64,000 bases of DNA from Schistosoma mansoni. Lineage: Eukaryota; Platyhelminthes; Trematoda; Strigeidida; Schistosomatidae. Shown in pieces: positions 1 through 12,829 of the stretch. The stretch spans positions 37,724,210 to 37,788,209 of the forward strand of contig NC_031495.1 of assembly GCF_000237925.1 (NCBI RefSeq), read 5' to 3'. Positions within the stretch are counted from its first letter, which is position 1; the number at the start of each line of letters is the position of its first letter. Both the position numbers and the translations under genes were made by a program. The notes beneath the pieces are model-generated. The model did not search any database. It was not told where the DNA came from and saw nothing but the letters and a program-made list of their open reading frames with translations.

Positions 1-1789
1 ACTCATACCACTGAACAGGCGAAGCTTCAGTAACATCTGCGATTATTGCAGCCAATGTTACTGGTGCTTTTATCATACAGATCGCAATTATTATAACTTG
101 CCTTAGTCCTAATCTGGATCGAGCGAAAGAAGTTCCTATTCTAGAAGACGTCTTCCTCCAGAATATATTACATCCAATGACAACATCACAGTAGTCTGTA
201 CAAGGTCTACAAGTCATTTGATTACCTCAATTGCAAAAAGAGGAAATTCTTAGTAGTCCCATTTATTGTAGCTACATCTCTAAAATCCTCTGTGAACCGA
301 ATGTACATGAGCATCAGGTACTGAAATTGGTGCAATGACCTAGAATTTTTTTCAAACGCTTCTGATTGGCTCTTCCATAAGTTATAGTCTTGCCCAAATG
401 ATCTAGGCTCAGTCAGTGAGGAGTGCTGGGACCCACAACCATCAAGTTATAAGGGTTGTTGAATAGTTGGGTGAAATCTGAAAATTATAAAACTGGAATC
501 AGAAAGAGAGAAAAAGAAATTATCCATTATAAAAAAATAAATTATTTAACTAAATAAAATTGAATAATGGATTGCTGCACAGTAAAAAATCAACGTATAC
601 GGTACGAAGTAAACTATGGTAGGACAAGTTTATAACGGCAGTAATAATAATAATAATAGATAAGTTATGAGACAGTACAGGGAAGACCGATAAGTGTGTG
701 GAAATATCGAGTCTCAGTTGACTATAATCATCACTACAGACCAATTACGCGCCAATCACCGGGTTAAATCCGTCAATAAGATAAATATTCATCGGTGATC
801 TCGTGGCATCGAAATAATGCCGAGATCGTGCCAAAGTTTAAAGGCGAGACTAATCTGCATAAGTGAGTAAGTTCGAGGCCCCAAATTGGGAAAGAGTCTG
901 TTTTCAGTACAATTAAACATAAAGGTACAGTAAAACAATCACTGGTACAGTTGGTTATAATAATAAATGTTTCCATTACACCAACCGCGTTCTCTTCATA
1001 AAAGTAAATCACTACAAGTGCAAGACAATCTTTCTTAGTATCTACAGTAAACTATTATCCCGAGCAAAGGGCGAGACTACATACATCTTTACCTAGCCTG
1101 TTTTTGAAACTGCCTACTATGTACAAATCTGTATATTATTGGTTCATTTACTGTTCTAAACTTAAGAAACTAACTTCAACAATTTATTATTCTTCACATT
1201 AACATTTTTATGAGTTGGAGTTGATTATTTTCACATTGTCCATCATCTAATAGCGACGAACGGTGATCAGTAAGATTCATAAAGTTAAAATTATTAGAGG
1301 CTTTGTACAGAAAGGTAACGTGTCACTGTCTCATTCAACATTCAGCTCACTAGTTGAACACATCAAAAATCTAATGAAATCTCTGGTTTAGTTTGAAGAC
1401 GCCACAGGTATAAGCTGGCTATCAGTTGTAAAGAATGTGTGTCACGGAGTACCTACTCGTGGTCTGGTGAGGATGCATGACGGAGCGCCTTCAGCTAGAT
1501 GTGTTCATTAAAACTTATGAGGTCAGCATTAATTTTGAAAACTTACAGAACTATTTGTTCCGGGGATTTATTTAACGCTAAGAGTTTAGCCTACTGATGT
1601 TGTATCTCACTATTAGGGAAGAAATATTAGAATATTAAAGTGACTTAGACGTCTTATTTGCCTAGTCAGATCTCATATTATATGATTTGGAAGGAATTCG
1701 CACTGGTATTTAAGACTGTATTGATTTCAGTTTGTCACTACACAAGTTTTCTTACGGTTTTAATCACCATCTGTATTTTGATTGAAATC
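1..1789. other. Intergenic, nothing recognised
   Basis: AT-rich sequence with no coding region I can support on either strand: short open frames only, none with a recognisable domain or a believable splice pattern. No known schistosome repeat was recognised. Confidence 0.4.
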
Positions 1790-2165
1790 ATGGATCGGTC
1801 AATGCTAGACCACTATTGAAAACCTGGTAGCACTGAACGGTGGATTAGTCTTAGTATGGAACTCATCGGTAGTGAGTATCCACGATTCCTCACGTGGCAT
1901 CCGAACCTAGAACCTTCAGTCTCGTATGAGGACGCTTAACCTATGGACCACTGAGCCGAAACCTAACGGTATTAATGTTTAACTTTAACTATATATGGCT
2001 CTACCTGACACGGACTTGCTCCAATGGTCACAGGTTCGCACTAGAAATCCGAGAATCCCCTCACGAAACTAGTCACTAGTAAGCACATAGTAATTATCAG
2101 TGTGGGGTTGCGAAGATTGTTGAGTATTTTACTGAGATCATAAAGTAAGTACATAAGTAAAAACA
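1790..2165 (-). repeat. Decayed hammerhead SINE, family 1 (Sm-alpha type)
   Basis: Reading the minus strand shows the family order: leader, tRNA-like A box, B box, degenerate hammerhead and the short 3' tail. The tRNA-like part lies near 1895-1960. The ribozyme region near 1855-1885 has lost the GAAA and stem II pairing, so this is an old, catalytically dead copy. Confidence 0.6.
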
Positions 2166-4205
2166 TAAATGCAAAACGTGTCCTCTGAAGAATAGGTGCA
2201 TAGTGAAAAACATATAATTGAAGATATATTTCAACTACATTATTCCTCATATGCTAACCTGCCATCCCACCAACGGCATGGCTCTGTCCTTTCATAACAT
2301 TTCCCTTCCATATTTTAGTGGTATATCCATATACATCGCTGATAAAGTGTATGGTGTAAGTGCCTTTTGATGGACCATAAATACCATTTTTCACACAGCC
2401 GTATATTTGTATTTAACCGAAAGAATATAATTCTCTGAGTATATGATATTTAATGCTAAGCTATTCAGATTTATTCGGCTAATCCAGATATATTTATACA
2501 ATATCCTCCTCGCCAATGAACTAGATACTAACAAATTATGATCGACCGGTCGTTTCGAATCCTGAAATCGCCTAGTGAATACATATTTGTCGTAGTTCCT
2601 TTGTATGAATACATTTCTGCAGGAATTTTACCCATGCAGTTGGTTTTTGTAAGTTCGTTCAGATTGTAGATACCAAGTGAATTAAATTACTGTTGAATTA
2701 TATTCCATTCCAGTCCCTCCCTCATGTACTGAGTTTCCCCTTCATGGGAAACTTCATTTCGACATGTCAGCTTTTATAAAGGAATAGTCTTCAGATTAAT
2801 CTGTTGTTAGGCCAGCTTCAGTAGTCAACACGACAACCATGTTTTATTGATAACAGATCATCGAATTTTTCATATAATTGGCTCTCCATCGCCTAACTAT
2901 AGTATCTGCCGCCCCATAACCTTGAAGAACTTGAGTTTAGACAGTCAGGATATTCTTTAGTATTATATTTTTTTCCTCTACGTCAACGGTCGTGATCTTT
3001 GCGTAGGTAAAAATGGTACATTGTGTCCAAGAGCAACAGGGTAGGAAAAATAGATGATTAAATCCTCATAACGTTTAGACCCTCGTTTATCTTATTGCCA
3101 CGAAGTTTTAGCAGACTGCATATGAAATAGGAATAAAATGTGTCAAAGTTAAGTTGTCTTTAGAGGTTACCTTATCAAAAATCAGAAAAATGATCTTTTA
3201 TAAGTTTCATCTTCAATGGAACAAAGACCCATTCAAAAATTACCTTAAGATTTCATACGCGGATTTACGAGAATTGATTTTCCTGCTACGAACCCCCGAA
3301 ATCCAAACATATTGTCAAATTTTAACAGCAGTTTTGTGTTGGTCTTCTATCACATGAGCATAGTTGAATGGATGACAGTCACTTTTCATCAGTATGTTCG
3401 ATGGGAAGTCATTTGGTTAGTTCCATATGGTAGACTTCCACTAAAGTCAGTCTCGTCGCGCTTCGCTGTACACATCTAAGTGCTAAATTAGCTTTCTCGA
3501 TACCCCTTCTGCCACGATCGTTGAAGACAATATTTTGCATGGGCCGTTTCGTTAAGCGATAATTACCTACATAAAGCTTCGCAACTATCTACTGAATACT
3601 GATATTGATAACTCCAGAGCTTATGTTATTTCTGGGTTACACTTTAACCCTGCACCTTTTTTATCAATACCTAAAAGTTTGAAATGTTTCTTATATGTCC
3701 ACTGATGCTTTGGCGGGTGTAAGTAGACTACTTATATAGACCATAGACTTACTATCGGTGGAAATGAAGGAGGCAATGTAAAGTACTAGAACTTGTTCTC
3801 ATTACTGATTGAACCAAAATTACTAGTCTTGTGGTTTACTTAGTTGATTTTCACCTCATATGTATTCCACTCTCTAGTATCATAAACCTCCAGATGTTAT
3901 CAATCAATCAGCCCCTTACAGAAATAAGCGACAAACATTGTAATTCATGGTTTGGTAGTTTAGTTATCTTGTAATAAGCAAGAAAATGTTGCTGAAAATA
4001 ATGAGGGATTTAGATTCCATACTGGAAAAAACCCCGAGATGCAACTGGTGTCTAATAAGAAATCAGTGCACTATTGATGTTGTGTTTAAGGTGAACCTCA
4101 CTTAGTACTTTCTTGATCAAATGGACTTCTAAGTGCGCTCATATTATTACTAAACGTAATGTTTATTTATTTATTCAACACTACACTATAGGTTAGGGAG
4201 TTAAA
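2166..4205. other. Intergenic, nothing recognised
   Basis: No gene or known repeat recognised. A 67-codon open frame at 3154-3357 (+) has no domain, no conserved motif and no splice context, and is not called. Confidence 0.35.
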
Positions 4206-4210
4206 GGGTA

Positions 4211-4500
4211 GTGTTAAGACCTTGACCCATTTCTCACTAACACACTGAAAGGAAGTTGTCTTGATCAACTCTAAGGTTTTGACACTAAAGGCTAACTAAT
4301 TTAACCTTGGTGCCAGTAATAAGTGAGTTTAAGTGGACTCCAAACGGTCTTGAGACATATAGACGAGAACTACTTATCATCTGACTAGTGCACAGACGAG
4401 AGAGGGAAGACGAGTTGAATTGAGCTATGCTCGGTTTATTCCTGATTCAGTACATGGGTAAATAACTGACTAAGATAATCACAACTAACAAGGAATTAAA
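4211..4500. repeat. Divergent copy of repeat family D
   Basis: Shares an ordered set of blocks with the copies near 33880-34400 and 46005-47000: the 'TAAGACCTTGA' block, a 'TTAACCTT-GAGG' block, a 'GACGAGAACTA' block and a 'TTTATTCC' block. It is more diverged than the other two. Class unknown; the sequence could be an LTR or a non-autonomous element. Confidence 0.4.
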
Positions 4501-4519
4501 AAATACAATAATGAGAAAA

Positions 4520-6142
4520 CTAGACATTAAAGTAAATAAATAAGGCACAAGGGTTGCTTTTAGACCATAACAAGTCTTCCGTGTACGAAAAAGTGATTAC
4601 TTCTATGCCACTGAGACTTGAACAAGCAGTAGTCGTACCAATCAATCTGGGATGTGATCATACTGCACAACGAATGTCATCAGCTTTCAGGTTCAAAAGG
4701 ACCACTGTACATCATGATATATCATATTGTCCTCACAAACTTCCTCATCTGGTTTCATTTTTAAGGACTACTCTCAATACTTCAAACATACGTCCGAAAA
4801 GACTTTCTGTTTACTATGCTTTCCAAACATATACTGCTATGTCGCAACCACATGATTAAGAATCATTCATGAGTGATCACTAATCCTCGAAAATCTGCAC
4901 ACCGTGATCATATTTTCTGGCAATTCTTTTAACCGCACAGTTCAACTTCGAATTGAGACATGCATTTTCAATCACCGCCCGGGTGCCTCGTACTTTTATA
5001 TCTGTACTCTTCACTCTTGAACTTCCCATTTTTCTTGATTTTATAAGCAATCTCCCGAAAGAACCAAGTATTCTAGCTGCAATTTAGCCCAGAAATGTCA
5101 AGCTGAAGATCTATCGAAAGCCGTAATGGTCTCATAGAAGCTTCACAGAGGCATCACATCACAGTGGATACGAACTGGAGACGTAAGACCAAAATATATG
5201 CTGACCGAATGACACTTAATGCAGGCCTAGTTACAAGTGATGAAACGAAAAGTTTATGTCCTATGCAGTCACTCCTTCTAAACTGTCTTCAGAAAACTCA
5301 ACCAAGGACATAACAGTGGTGCATCTCTACTTATTGAAACATGACATAAGGAAGGAGAAAACTCAGGAACATTAAACATTTCAGTCCTGTGAAACAAACA
5401 TTGCTTTTATCAACGAAAAGAGCCACTCCTGTATTATTTAAGCTACAGAACTAGTTCTCACGATTCCACTAACCCAATTACGTTGCAAACTTGTCATAAT
5501 TCCAACGAAAACCTTTTCAGGATCGCCTACCAAAAGGTTAAACACCTAGATATTATCCGTATCACTTCTCTTTAACAACTTTCATTTCAGTTCTCCACAT
5601 TACACGATAAGTTTTGAATCGTCACCTCAGTGAATCCTAATAATCTGACTCATTATAATCCACTGATTCCATGATGGTCACTGACTCTGCAACCCTGAAG
5701 TCCAGTGAAAAACACTAGGAAAAAATGAAATAGGAAGGTAAATATAAACCAAACGACATCAACTAACTGAGTCCGTGGAGTTTTACTAAGCTTGTATCGA
5801 AAAAATGATTGGTTCATACAAGCCTATCGCAAAGGCAATGGACACAATAGTTCGAAAACGAAGCTACCTATTATACCAATTAGTGCCTTATAGCGGCCGT
5901 ACGGACCCCACTAAAGGCAGCTGAAATGTTCAGAATCTCCTCACAGAATGACCAGTTAGTGTTAGAAAGCCTATATTGTTTCTATATACATACAGTGAAT
6001 ATTGAGAATGGCTTATATTCGTTGACGTTTTCAAATAGTCAAGGTTTGAAGGTCACGCGGACAATTGCGTTTAGGCTGTTTGCCTAAGTAGTCCTAGTAA
6101 GATAATGTTGGTGTCTGTCTATTCACAATACTTTTCATAAAA
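4520..6142. other. Upstream region of the 6143 gene, no feature recognised
   Basis: No coding feature is supported. A 101-codon open frame at 4554-4859 (+) has no recognisable motif. The last 200 bases before 6143 should hold the promoter of the membrane-protein gene, but no clear TATA or initiator could be singled out. Confidence 0.3.
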
Positions 6143-7285
6143 ATGATTAAAAAGTCACTATTCATGCACAAGAAGACCCTCATCTTTCTCCTGCTGGCTT
6201 GTGTTACATTATATATATTATTTTGGGACCGCCTGGGTTTATCCCCTAATATTTACGACCGTCCGTTACCGGATTACATACTTGCAGACGATCGTGCTTC
6301 TCGTATTTATCACCACCGTCTTCAACTGTATCGACCGGAGAACAGTTCAAGCACCACCAACACGTTTGTATATATCCCAACAGAATTTAACGAGAATGAA
6401 GCCTACATATCGGACTTATTACGTCGTAATGGCTATGTTGCTGCAATCCTCTCTGAAGAGTTTGCTGATGAAGCATTGTTTCCGAATCCCACCTTTTCCT
6501 GTACATGTGGCCGTGTAAGTGATCCTTGCATCTGTTGTGGTATTTTACAGCCCCAAGTTTCTGGCCAGAATCATCTTTCTCCAGATTTATACCAACCTAT
6601 TTTGTTGACACCTGACAATACTAAGCCAGCTCACTTCTGCATAAATACCACTTATCTTCCCAACAAAAAGCAAATAAAGATTTCTGCAGTCCTTGTAAAT
6701 CTGACTTCAAGCCAAGGCGATTTTTCCGGGAAACTAGATCCAGTCATTAAAAAATCTGACAAAAATGTAATGAAATTTACATATTTGTCAACTGTTTTCG
6801 ATACAGTTTTCTTGCCGTCATCTCCTCTGCCGGCAATATGTTCTGGTCGTTCAAAAAATAACTATGTAGTTGACTTGTGTGTAAATTTCACTACTCTTGA
6901 ATACAAGTTTGATTCGGACTCTGACCATAAAACTGTCTTCCATGCCTGTGCATCCATTCAAGTTGTGTTAAACAGAATGTTCGTCATTGCTAGATATCCC
7001 AAGTTTTGTTTTGACGCCCACCGAGGGGCTGCTGGTGATGCAGATCAGGCAAGTAACAATAAGATGTTTAATGTGAATGTACTTATGCATACATCAAATC
7101 ACAGTGCTGACTATTCTTCAGTCAGCAGTAAGTCAAAAAACATTTCTTACGTTGAATCTTCAAACCATTCAAAATCTTCTAGTACTGAAATCTTGGATTC
7201 ATCATTCCAAGTAGTAAACAGTGGAAACAAAGAACCCAAATCACATTTACAGAATTCCCATGAATTACATCGTGGCATACCCTGA
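6143..7285 (+). CDS. Cysteine-rich type II membrane glycoprotein, DUF4773-like
   Basis: A 380-residue single-exon frame. Residues 11-28 (TLIFLLLACVTLYILFW) form one hydrophobic segment after a Lys-rich start, giving a signal-anchor with the bulk of the protein outside. Ten cysteines follow at about 120, 122, 129, 131, 132, 166, 233, 246, 269 and 289. The C-x-C, C-x-CC cluster, then 'CINTTYL', a beta-like stretch (KISAVLVNLT), 'AICSG' and 'DLCVNFTT', matches my memory of the DUF4773 pattern of secreted or membrane proteins in invertebrates, whose function is unknown. Seven N-glycosylation sequons (NSS, NTT, NLT, NFT, NHS, NIS, NHS) fit extracellular exposure. Residues after about 300 are Ser/Asn-rich and probably disordered. 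Start: first Met, in a Lys-rich context, just before the membrane segment; Met8 would also work. The coding quality is strong: long frame, ordered Cys spacing, balanced codons. The family call is from memory of the pattern. Confidence 0.8.
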   Translation: MIKKSLFMHKKTLIFLLLACVTLYILFWDRLGLSPNIYDRPLPDYILADDRASRIYHHRLQLYRPENSSSTTNTFVYIPTEFNENEAYISDLLRRNGYVAAILSEEFADEALFPNPTFSCTCGRVSDPCICCGILQPQVSGQNHLSPDLYQPILLTPDNTKPAHFCINTTYLPNKKQIKISAVLVNLTSSQGDFSGKLDPVIKKSDKNVMKFTYLSTVFDTVFLPSSPLPAICSGRSKNNYVVDLCVNFTTLEYKFDSDSDHKTVFHACASIQVVLNRMFVIARYPKFCFDAHRGAAGDADQASNNKMFNVNVLMHTSNHSADYSSVSSKSKNISYVESSNHSKSSSTEILDSSFQVVNSGNKEPKSHLQNSHELHRGIP

Positions 7286-10284
7286 TATTAGAGGATCAAC
7301 ACTTATAACTCACTCCAAGTTTGCATTCATCTATACCTTGGTTAATTGATTGATTTACTGTAATCGGTTTTCTTCCATAGATTATTTTGTTTTCAAACAT
7401 TACTTGTCATGAACTGTATTCATCATTTACGCATTTAAAATAACTATTTCATAAACTTGTTTGACACATAGTTGTTTGTCTTGACTTGACTGTAGACATT
7501 TATTGTATTTTTCGCAATGCCTAATGTAAATGACTCTAGGGTGCTTAAAGATAACGTGTTTATAAGATTACTTTAAGGATACTAAGTTATGAAAATGCAA
7601 TTGCTCTTTGGTTTACCACAAAATTTCTCGGGAAATATTAATAGTTTCATTCAATCACTTCCGAAGTCATTAGTTTTAGGACGTCCTGTTATTTAAATAT
7701 ATAAAAGCTAAGTAGCTACAATGATCACCATTGGTTTCAAGGTTTCTCTTTCTCGAGAGATTTAGTCTTACTGCATTTATTGTTTAAGAAGCGCTAATTC
7801 TTTAAGTTAGACACAACTTTTAAATCACTGTTCATCAAGAAAGCTGATAGTTAATAAACAAGAGAGTAATTTGTAATCTGCATGTAAATGTTTGTTTAGT
7901 TCATGTGAGAACTACTTAAAATTGCGTATTCGTACATAGTATTAATCTTAATTCCAAATGTTACCTGATCATTAGGTACATGTCATCTCTATGAATCAAG
8001 TCTCGTATTGTTAGTGTAAGTTTCTCACTTTGCTATAGACTGACAAATGTTTGTTCTATACCCTAAGTTGATAATAACTGACTGACATACCTATGTCATA
8101 TCTTAATCTAGTTCCTAGCGTAACACGACTTTTGGCTATTCAACCCAATCCCATGTTATGATAATTATTTCAAAATAACTCAAGAGCCGGAATTCACATG
8201 TCACACTTACCACCTTTTCTGTCTGAATACCGACTGGTTGTTATCCCATTTATATCCTGTGACTTCTACGTCACATTAAGCATTTCTCATCTTTACTCTA
8301 ACGTTTTAAGCTCTAACTTTACAGGTATTTGTGGGACATATTCGGACAGCGTAGTGATTTAAACTTTTAACTATCAACTGGTAGGTCGAACGTTTAAACT
8401 ACTCTCCCCATGCTTCTGTCTGGGTAGCCAAGTATTACTAACCTTTATCACCAGCTTGACCCAAAGCCGAATATATAAACCTGTATGTGCCAAATGGATC
8501 ACTGCAAATGCAATTCAAGGTGAAGTCAGAGCCAGAAAATAGTTTGACAAAGAAGTTATTACCAGTGTGAGAAAATAGTCTTTTGTTCAGCATTTGGTTG
8601 CGAAACCCCTTAATATCCAAAACCATGTCAGTACTACTGCGTACTGATGTTGCTAGACATTTTGTTAGAGCATATGATGGTACTGACTAAGATGCTACTG
8701 TATATCAGTACTCTAATAATAGCGCAAAAGAATGTTTCACAGGCTTTCCCACATTGCCATCTTTCAGCTTCTAAATTTCTATGCATCTATGGTGAAATTG
8801 TCTATGTTTATTTTTTAGTCTCTTGCTTGTATGACAGTAGCTACAAAGCAAAAGAAAATACTGAGTATATGAGAGGTCCTATCAACTAAGTCCTACTAGG
8901 CAACACTAAAAACAGTCCATAGCCGCATCTTTATTCAATAAACTTTAATATCATGAAACTCTCATCCTGTTAGGTGTACCAGTTTCTGAACAAACCAAGT
9001 CCATAGTCAGAGATTACGAATTACCACTACAGTTCCGTGTAACTACTGTAGACTTTACGTCCTGCTGTACTGATCAACATTGCTAACTTTAGTAGTCTAA
9101 CAACTATGCTATGACATTATCCCGACTGTCTAGTCATGGTTATCCACAACTATATCCTATCAATACTCTAAAGGTTGTATTGATACAACACTTACAAATA
9201 AACTTGGTTTTCAACTCTAGACAATATTTTTAACCGTACAACTATATACAAGTCCCATGCTTGTGACTCTTAACAAATAAACAGATATTTTGATTCCCTC
9301 ATAAGTTTTACTGGTATCATGCTTTTTGAAGGTGCCAAAGGCTAAGTGTATATCCTGAGATCCTTGTTCATTTCATTTAGTTGGTTACTTTTTTTTTCGT
9401 ATTTAAAATATTTCCTATTCAAACCAACTCATCGGATTGTAGAAATGATTAATTGTGAGAGTAATGTTCAAAAGTAGATCGATGCTTAATACAGTTAAAA
9501 TGAAAATAGATATTTTCTTTGAGAATACCACTGATCATGGTCATTTAATGTAACATATCTCACTAACTCAGTTTATCTTACAACCCTCTGAGTTTAGAAT
9601 AATTGAGTGGCATATCTCAAAATGTCAAGTATTACCATAGATTTCAATCAATGAGATCAAACGCTCACTTGGCATGGGTACGAGTATACAGATAAAGCTT
9701 TAATAGGAATGTATATTTTCTAAAATCCCGTACAAAGAGAATATCACATGGAAAATACATCCGACCTGACTTGAACCCTATTTGCTTGTCTTCATCATCT
9801 TCGTAAACTGCAGATGAACTCCAAGTAACCATTTATTATAAAGTTCTGGAACTGCAATTGAAATTATCTCAAAATGATTTTGGTTATTTAGTTTAAGACA
9901 AATGAACTTACAAACATACTACAATTGATTTAGAAGTAAATGTACTGTATTGCTAATACTTTTTTATTTCTACTTCGTACGTTAGTTGATTTCAACGTGG
10001 TCGGTCTGAAGTTGATTTTGCATCGTTGCATATGATGGTTGCCATATAGAGGATTACTTAACTATATGTTCAGAGTTTGTAATAGGCGCTTAAATTCAGT
10101 AGTGTGGACTTGTGACATACACATAACTGAAATGTACCATTCCATGTTACCCGTCTTTCTCTCTTCGTCTTCAGCATCCCTATTTAGTTATTTAAAGTAG
10201 TGTATGGTTTCTAGACTCATATGATGTTGAAGAATGGAAGATGTATGATAAGTTGGTGAATAGCAGAGGTTATTTTGGTACATT
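7286..10284. other. 3' flank and intergenic DNA, nothing further recognised
   Basis: Mostly unique-looking AT-rich DNA. Exons for the missing N-terminal part of the GPCR were looked for here (hormone-receptor cysteines, TM1/TM2, an 'IHxNLF'-like motif with splice sites) and not found. An 80-codon frame at 8647-8889 has no supporting motif. Confidence 0.3.
7853..7858 (+). promoter_or_regulatory. Possible polyadenylation signal AATAAA
   Basis: An AATAAA hexamer on the coding strand, about 570 bases after the stop of the 6143-7285 gene. It is the first exact match I noticed downstream; in AT-rich DNA it could be chance. Confidence 0.3.
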
Positions 10285-10361
10285 TTGGAGCGAAGAAGGA
10301 TGGCTTATAGACTTAATAATCATATTGGCAATGTACTAAGTTTGGGTAGTGTAACAAGAAG

Positions 10362-11365
10362 ACGAAGATTATCAGAACTATGTGATATATTAGCTCAATA
10401 TGTTTCAAACAATCTGATTACACGTATACTTGTTAATAAATGCATGTATATAAGGAAACAAAGGGTTAACTTTAACTGGACAAATGTAAGGGAAAATATA
10501 AGTAGTAAGCAAAATGATGTTGGAAACAAAGAGAAACTCACCAATCTGGATATTAACGCATTCACATCGTAGGTTTACTCTGATAATAAACTGTTTTTGA
10601 ATACATAAAGGAGGTTTACATTTTCGTATGGTCAAGGCTTTATTAACTTGAGTATATGCCCTTTGGACACTTTTGTGAAAATAACAAACGTCGTGTCAAG
10701 ATCAACCTCATGACCTGTTTCAACTAAGTGTTTAACAATAGAGGATGATGGATTTTTATCATCGACTCTTATTGGGTCATTTGATTTTACTTGTCATTGC
10801 AACCATTTTGGTACTTGTTCACACACCCTAACTTCCAAATCATGATTACTCCTTGTGTATGTGTGGCCACACATATATAGATTGATAAACACAGTTGGAT
10901 GTGACGCAATTGTTCACATGGTGAAGCATGGCCCCTGTTTTTCAGTGGTAGTGACCCTTACCGTGTAGTACGTTTTGTTAGCAGCTGAGTTGAACCTTAA
11001 TTTTAACACAAGGCTATTCGACTCACCATTGAATGGTGGGGTGATGTACACAGGGTTATCGATAGCGAAAATGTAGTAGATTTCATTATATGAGTTTGAT
11101 AGGATGGTTATTTCCCATCAGTGTTTTGTTCAGTAGCCTTACTTCGTCTTCTATAGTATTGTTTGTACAAATAAGATCAACTCTAGTGATATTGTTTTAT
11201 TATCCAATGTGGTGAGCTTCACATTTGTCTTTAACATCATTTCCTTTAGTAACTTTGTTTTCCCTTACCTTACATTTATCCAGTTGACCTTTTATTTTTT
11301 TATATACAAATGTTCTTAAGTATATGTGCGATCTGACTGTTCGAAATGTATTGCGCTAAAATATC
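10362..11365 (-). mobile_element. Penelope-like retroelement, C-terminal GIY-YIG part, with inverted ends
   Basis: Read on the minus strand, 10880-10640 encodes pieces of a Penelope-like GIY-YIG endonuclease tail: a 'MCGHTYTRSNHDLEVRV' stretch, 'PSSSIVKHLVETGHEVD' and, at about 10610, 'KPPLCIQKQF'. The copy is broken and lacks the reverse transcriptase. The flanks (10362-10500 and 11260-11365) are inverted copies of each other, both with the 'TTCGAAATGTATTGCGC'-type block, as in Penelope elements whose terminal repeats lie in opposite orientation. Related ends occur at 13408-13487, 30505-30650 and 31478-31625. Confidence 0.65.
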
Positions 11366-11850
11366 ATATTTTATTTATTTAAACACATAAACATTGCTAC
11401 GAGGAGGCACCAAATAGATATGCGCCACATAAATCATTTGACTTGTATGAGGGCTGGGATACTGCTCGGGTGCCCAGACCAAAGCAGTTGATTTTCTTAG
11501 GGGGCCACACCGGGAGCCTTTGACCTAAAGGTCTAATCAACAAGGCAGTGGAGCAACGTCAGGAGATGCAGTCCCATGGTAACCAGTGACCAATAATTGG
11601 TTCATACGCCATTTGTCCCCTCAAGATACTGGAGACCATGTGCACCATTGGTTTGGAATCAGGGTTTTCCAACTCCCCTAGGTTGATATAGAGGTTCCAC
11701 CAACCCGGTTAAAGCGCCGGATATTCGCTTTTCGTCCTCTTTATTTTGTATACAACACCCGTAGTGCTAGAAGGTAGTGAGTAGGACTTCCCTGGTAGTG
11801 GTTGTATGCACGTGGCCATGTGAGTGCATTACAATCCCCCACTTCATATG
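11366..11850 (+). repeat. Interspersed repeat R1, copy 1
   Basis: Begins with TTATTTATTTAAACACATAA and follows the same order as the copies at 18336-18860, 32258-32780 and (inverted) 12830-13405. It ends near the conserved 'CGTGGCCATGTGAG' block. The class is unknown: no transposase, reverse transcriptase or tRNA head was seen. It lies directly against the Penelope end at 11365. Confidence 0.65.
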
Positions 11851-12283
11851 AAAATCGCTGTGCGCTAAATTTATATTCAACGGTATCATGAAAAACCTTA
11901 GAACATTTGTATTCTTTTTTTAACAGACTGAAAAATATCAGTTATCACTGATTTTAGTGATTACATAATAGCTTGTGGTATCCATATGCGATGAACGATT
12001 CCTTGTGTGATAATTACTGAATTTTGTCTAGAGTTCGAGTCTAAGCCCCTATCCTCTCTATAATAGAAACTATCTTGCCTCAAATCGTAACAGATTTTTA
12101 TTTTGAAACGGTTTAAATTTTAGTGTTATTAACCTATATCATCTAAATGGATGTGAAAACTAACAGAATCCTATTGCTTTCCTAGAGCTTTAGACAGTAT
12201 GCTTATATTATTCATTAGTAATTAACTGTTCAGAATGATACTAGTCTCATACAGAACTAGGCTGGACAAATTAATCAGTGATT

Positions 12284-12585
12284 TTCATAGTTGAAATCAT
12301 GAGCCAATTGAAGCTATACCATCATGGAAAACCTGGAAGCACTGGATGGCCGTTTCGTCCTGCCGCGGGACTCCTCAGCAGTGCTCATCCACGATCCCAC
12401 ACTCGCGAGCCTCGAACCCAGGACCTACCAGTCACGCGCCAGAACACTTAACCGATAGATCACTGAGCCTGCCGGCATCCGATGGTGTTAATGTCTAACT
12501 TCACTCAAACCACGATGTTTGAGCAACCGTTCATGATTTCAACTATGAAAATACTGAAATCTCCACAAAACCCCTTTCTGATCTA
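12284..12585 (-). mobile_element. Hammerhead SINE, family 1, with inverted ends and 12-bp target duplication
   Basis: Flanked by TAATCAGTGATT at 12272-12283 and 12586-12597, so the 302-bp unit inserted as one piece. The minus strand carries a short leader, tRNA-like A box (near 12455-12475), B box (near 12405-12420) and a hammerhead at 12339-12384. The ribozyme has stem I GCACTG/CAGTGC, core CTGAGGA, stem II GTCC/GGAC and GAAA; stem III is weakened to the A-U pair. The two ends repeat in inverted orientation: 19 bases at 12285-12303 mirror 12531-12549. The family resembles S. mansoni Sm-alpha, which is known to encode active hammerheads. Confidence 0.85.
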
Positions 12586-12829
12586 TAATCAGTGATTGTA
12601 AAGTACTCAAAGAGCTGACTAAACTCATTTTTTTCCAAAATGTGATCATTTATGTGAAGTAAATCAAGTTTGAACTATCAAAGGCAATCAGATGAAATTT
12701 TACCGACAGGATAAAGTTTATTGCTGTTGGACTTACACTTTCTAATGTGAACTGTTAATGGATATTTTTAACTATGAGCTAAACTAGTATTGATATTTCT
12801 ATCTATCTATGAACATGTGGCTAGAACTC

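Noticed and set aside
4554-4859. 101-codon frame as a gene
   Set aside because: No motif, no splice context and no sign of coding bias.
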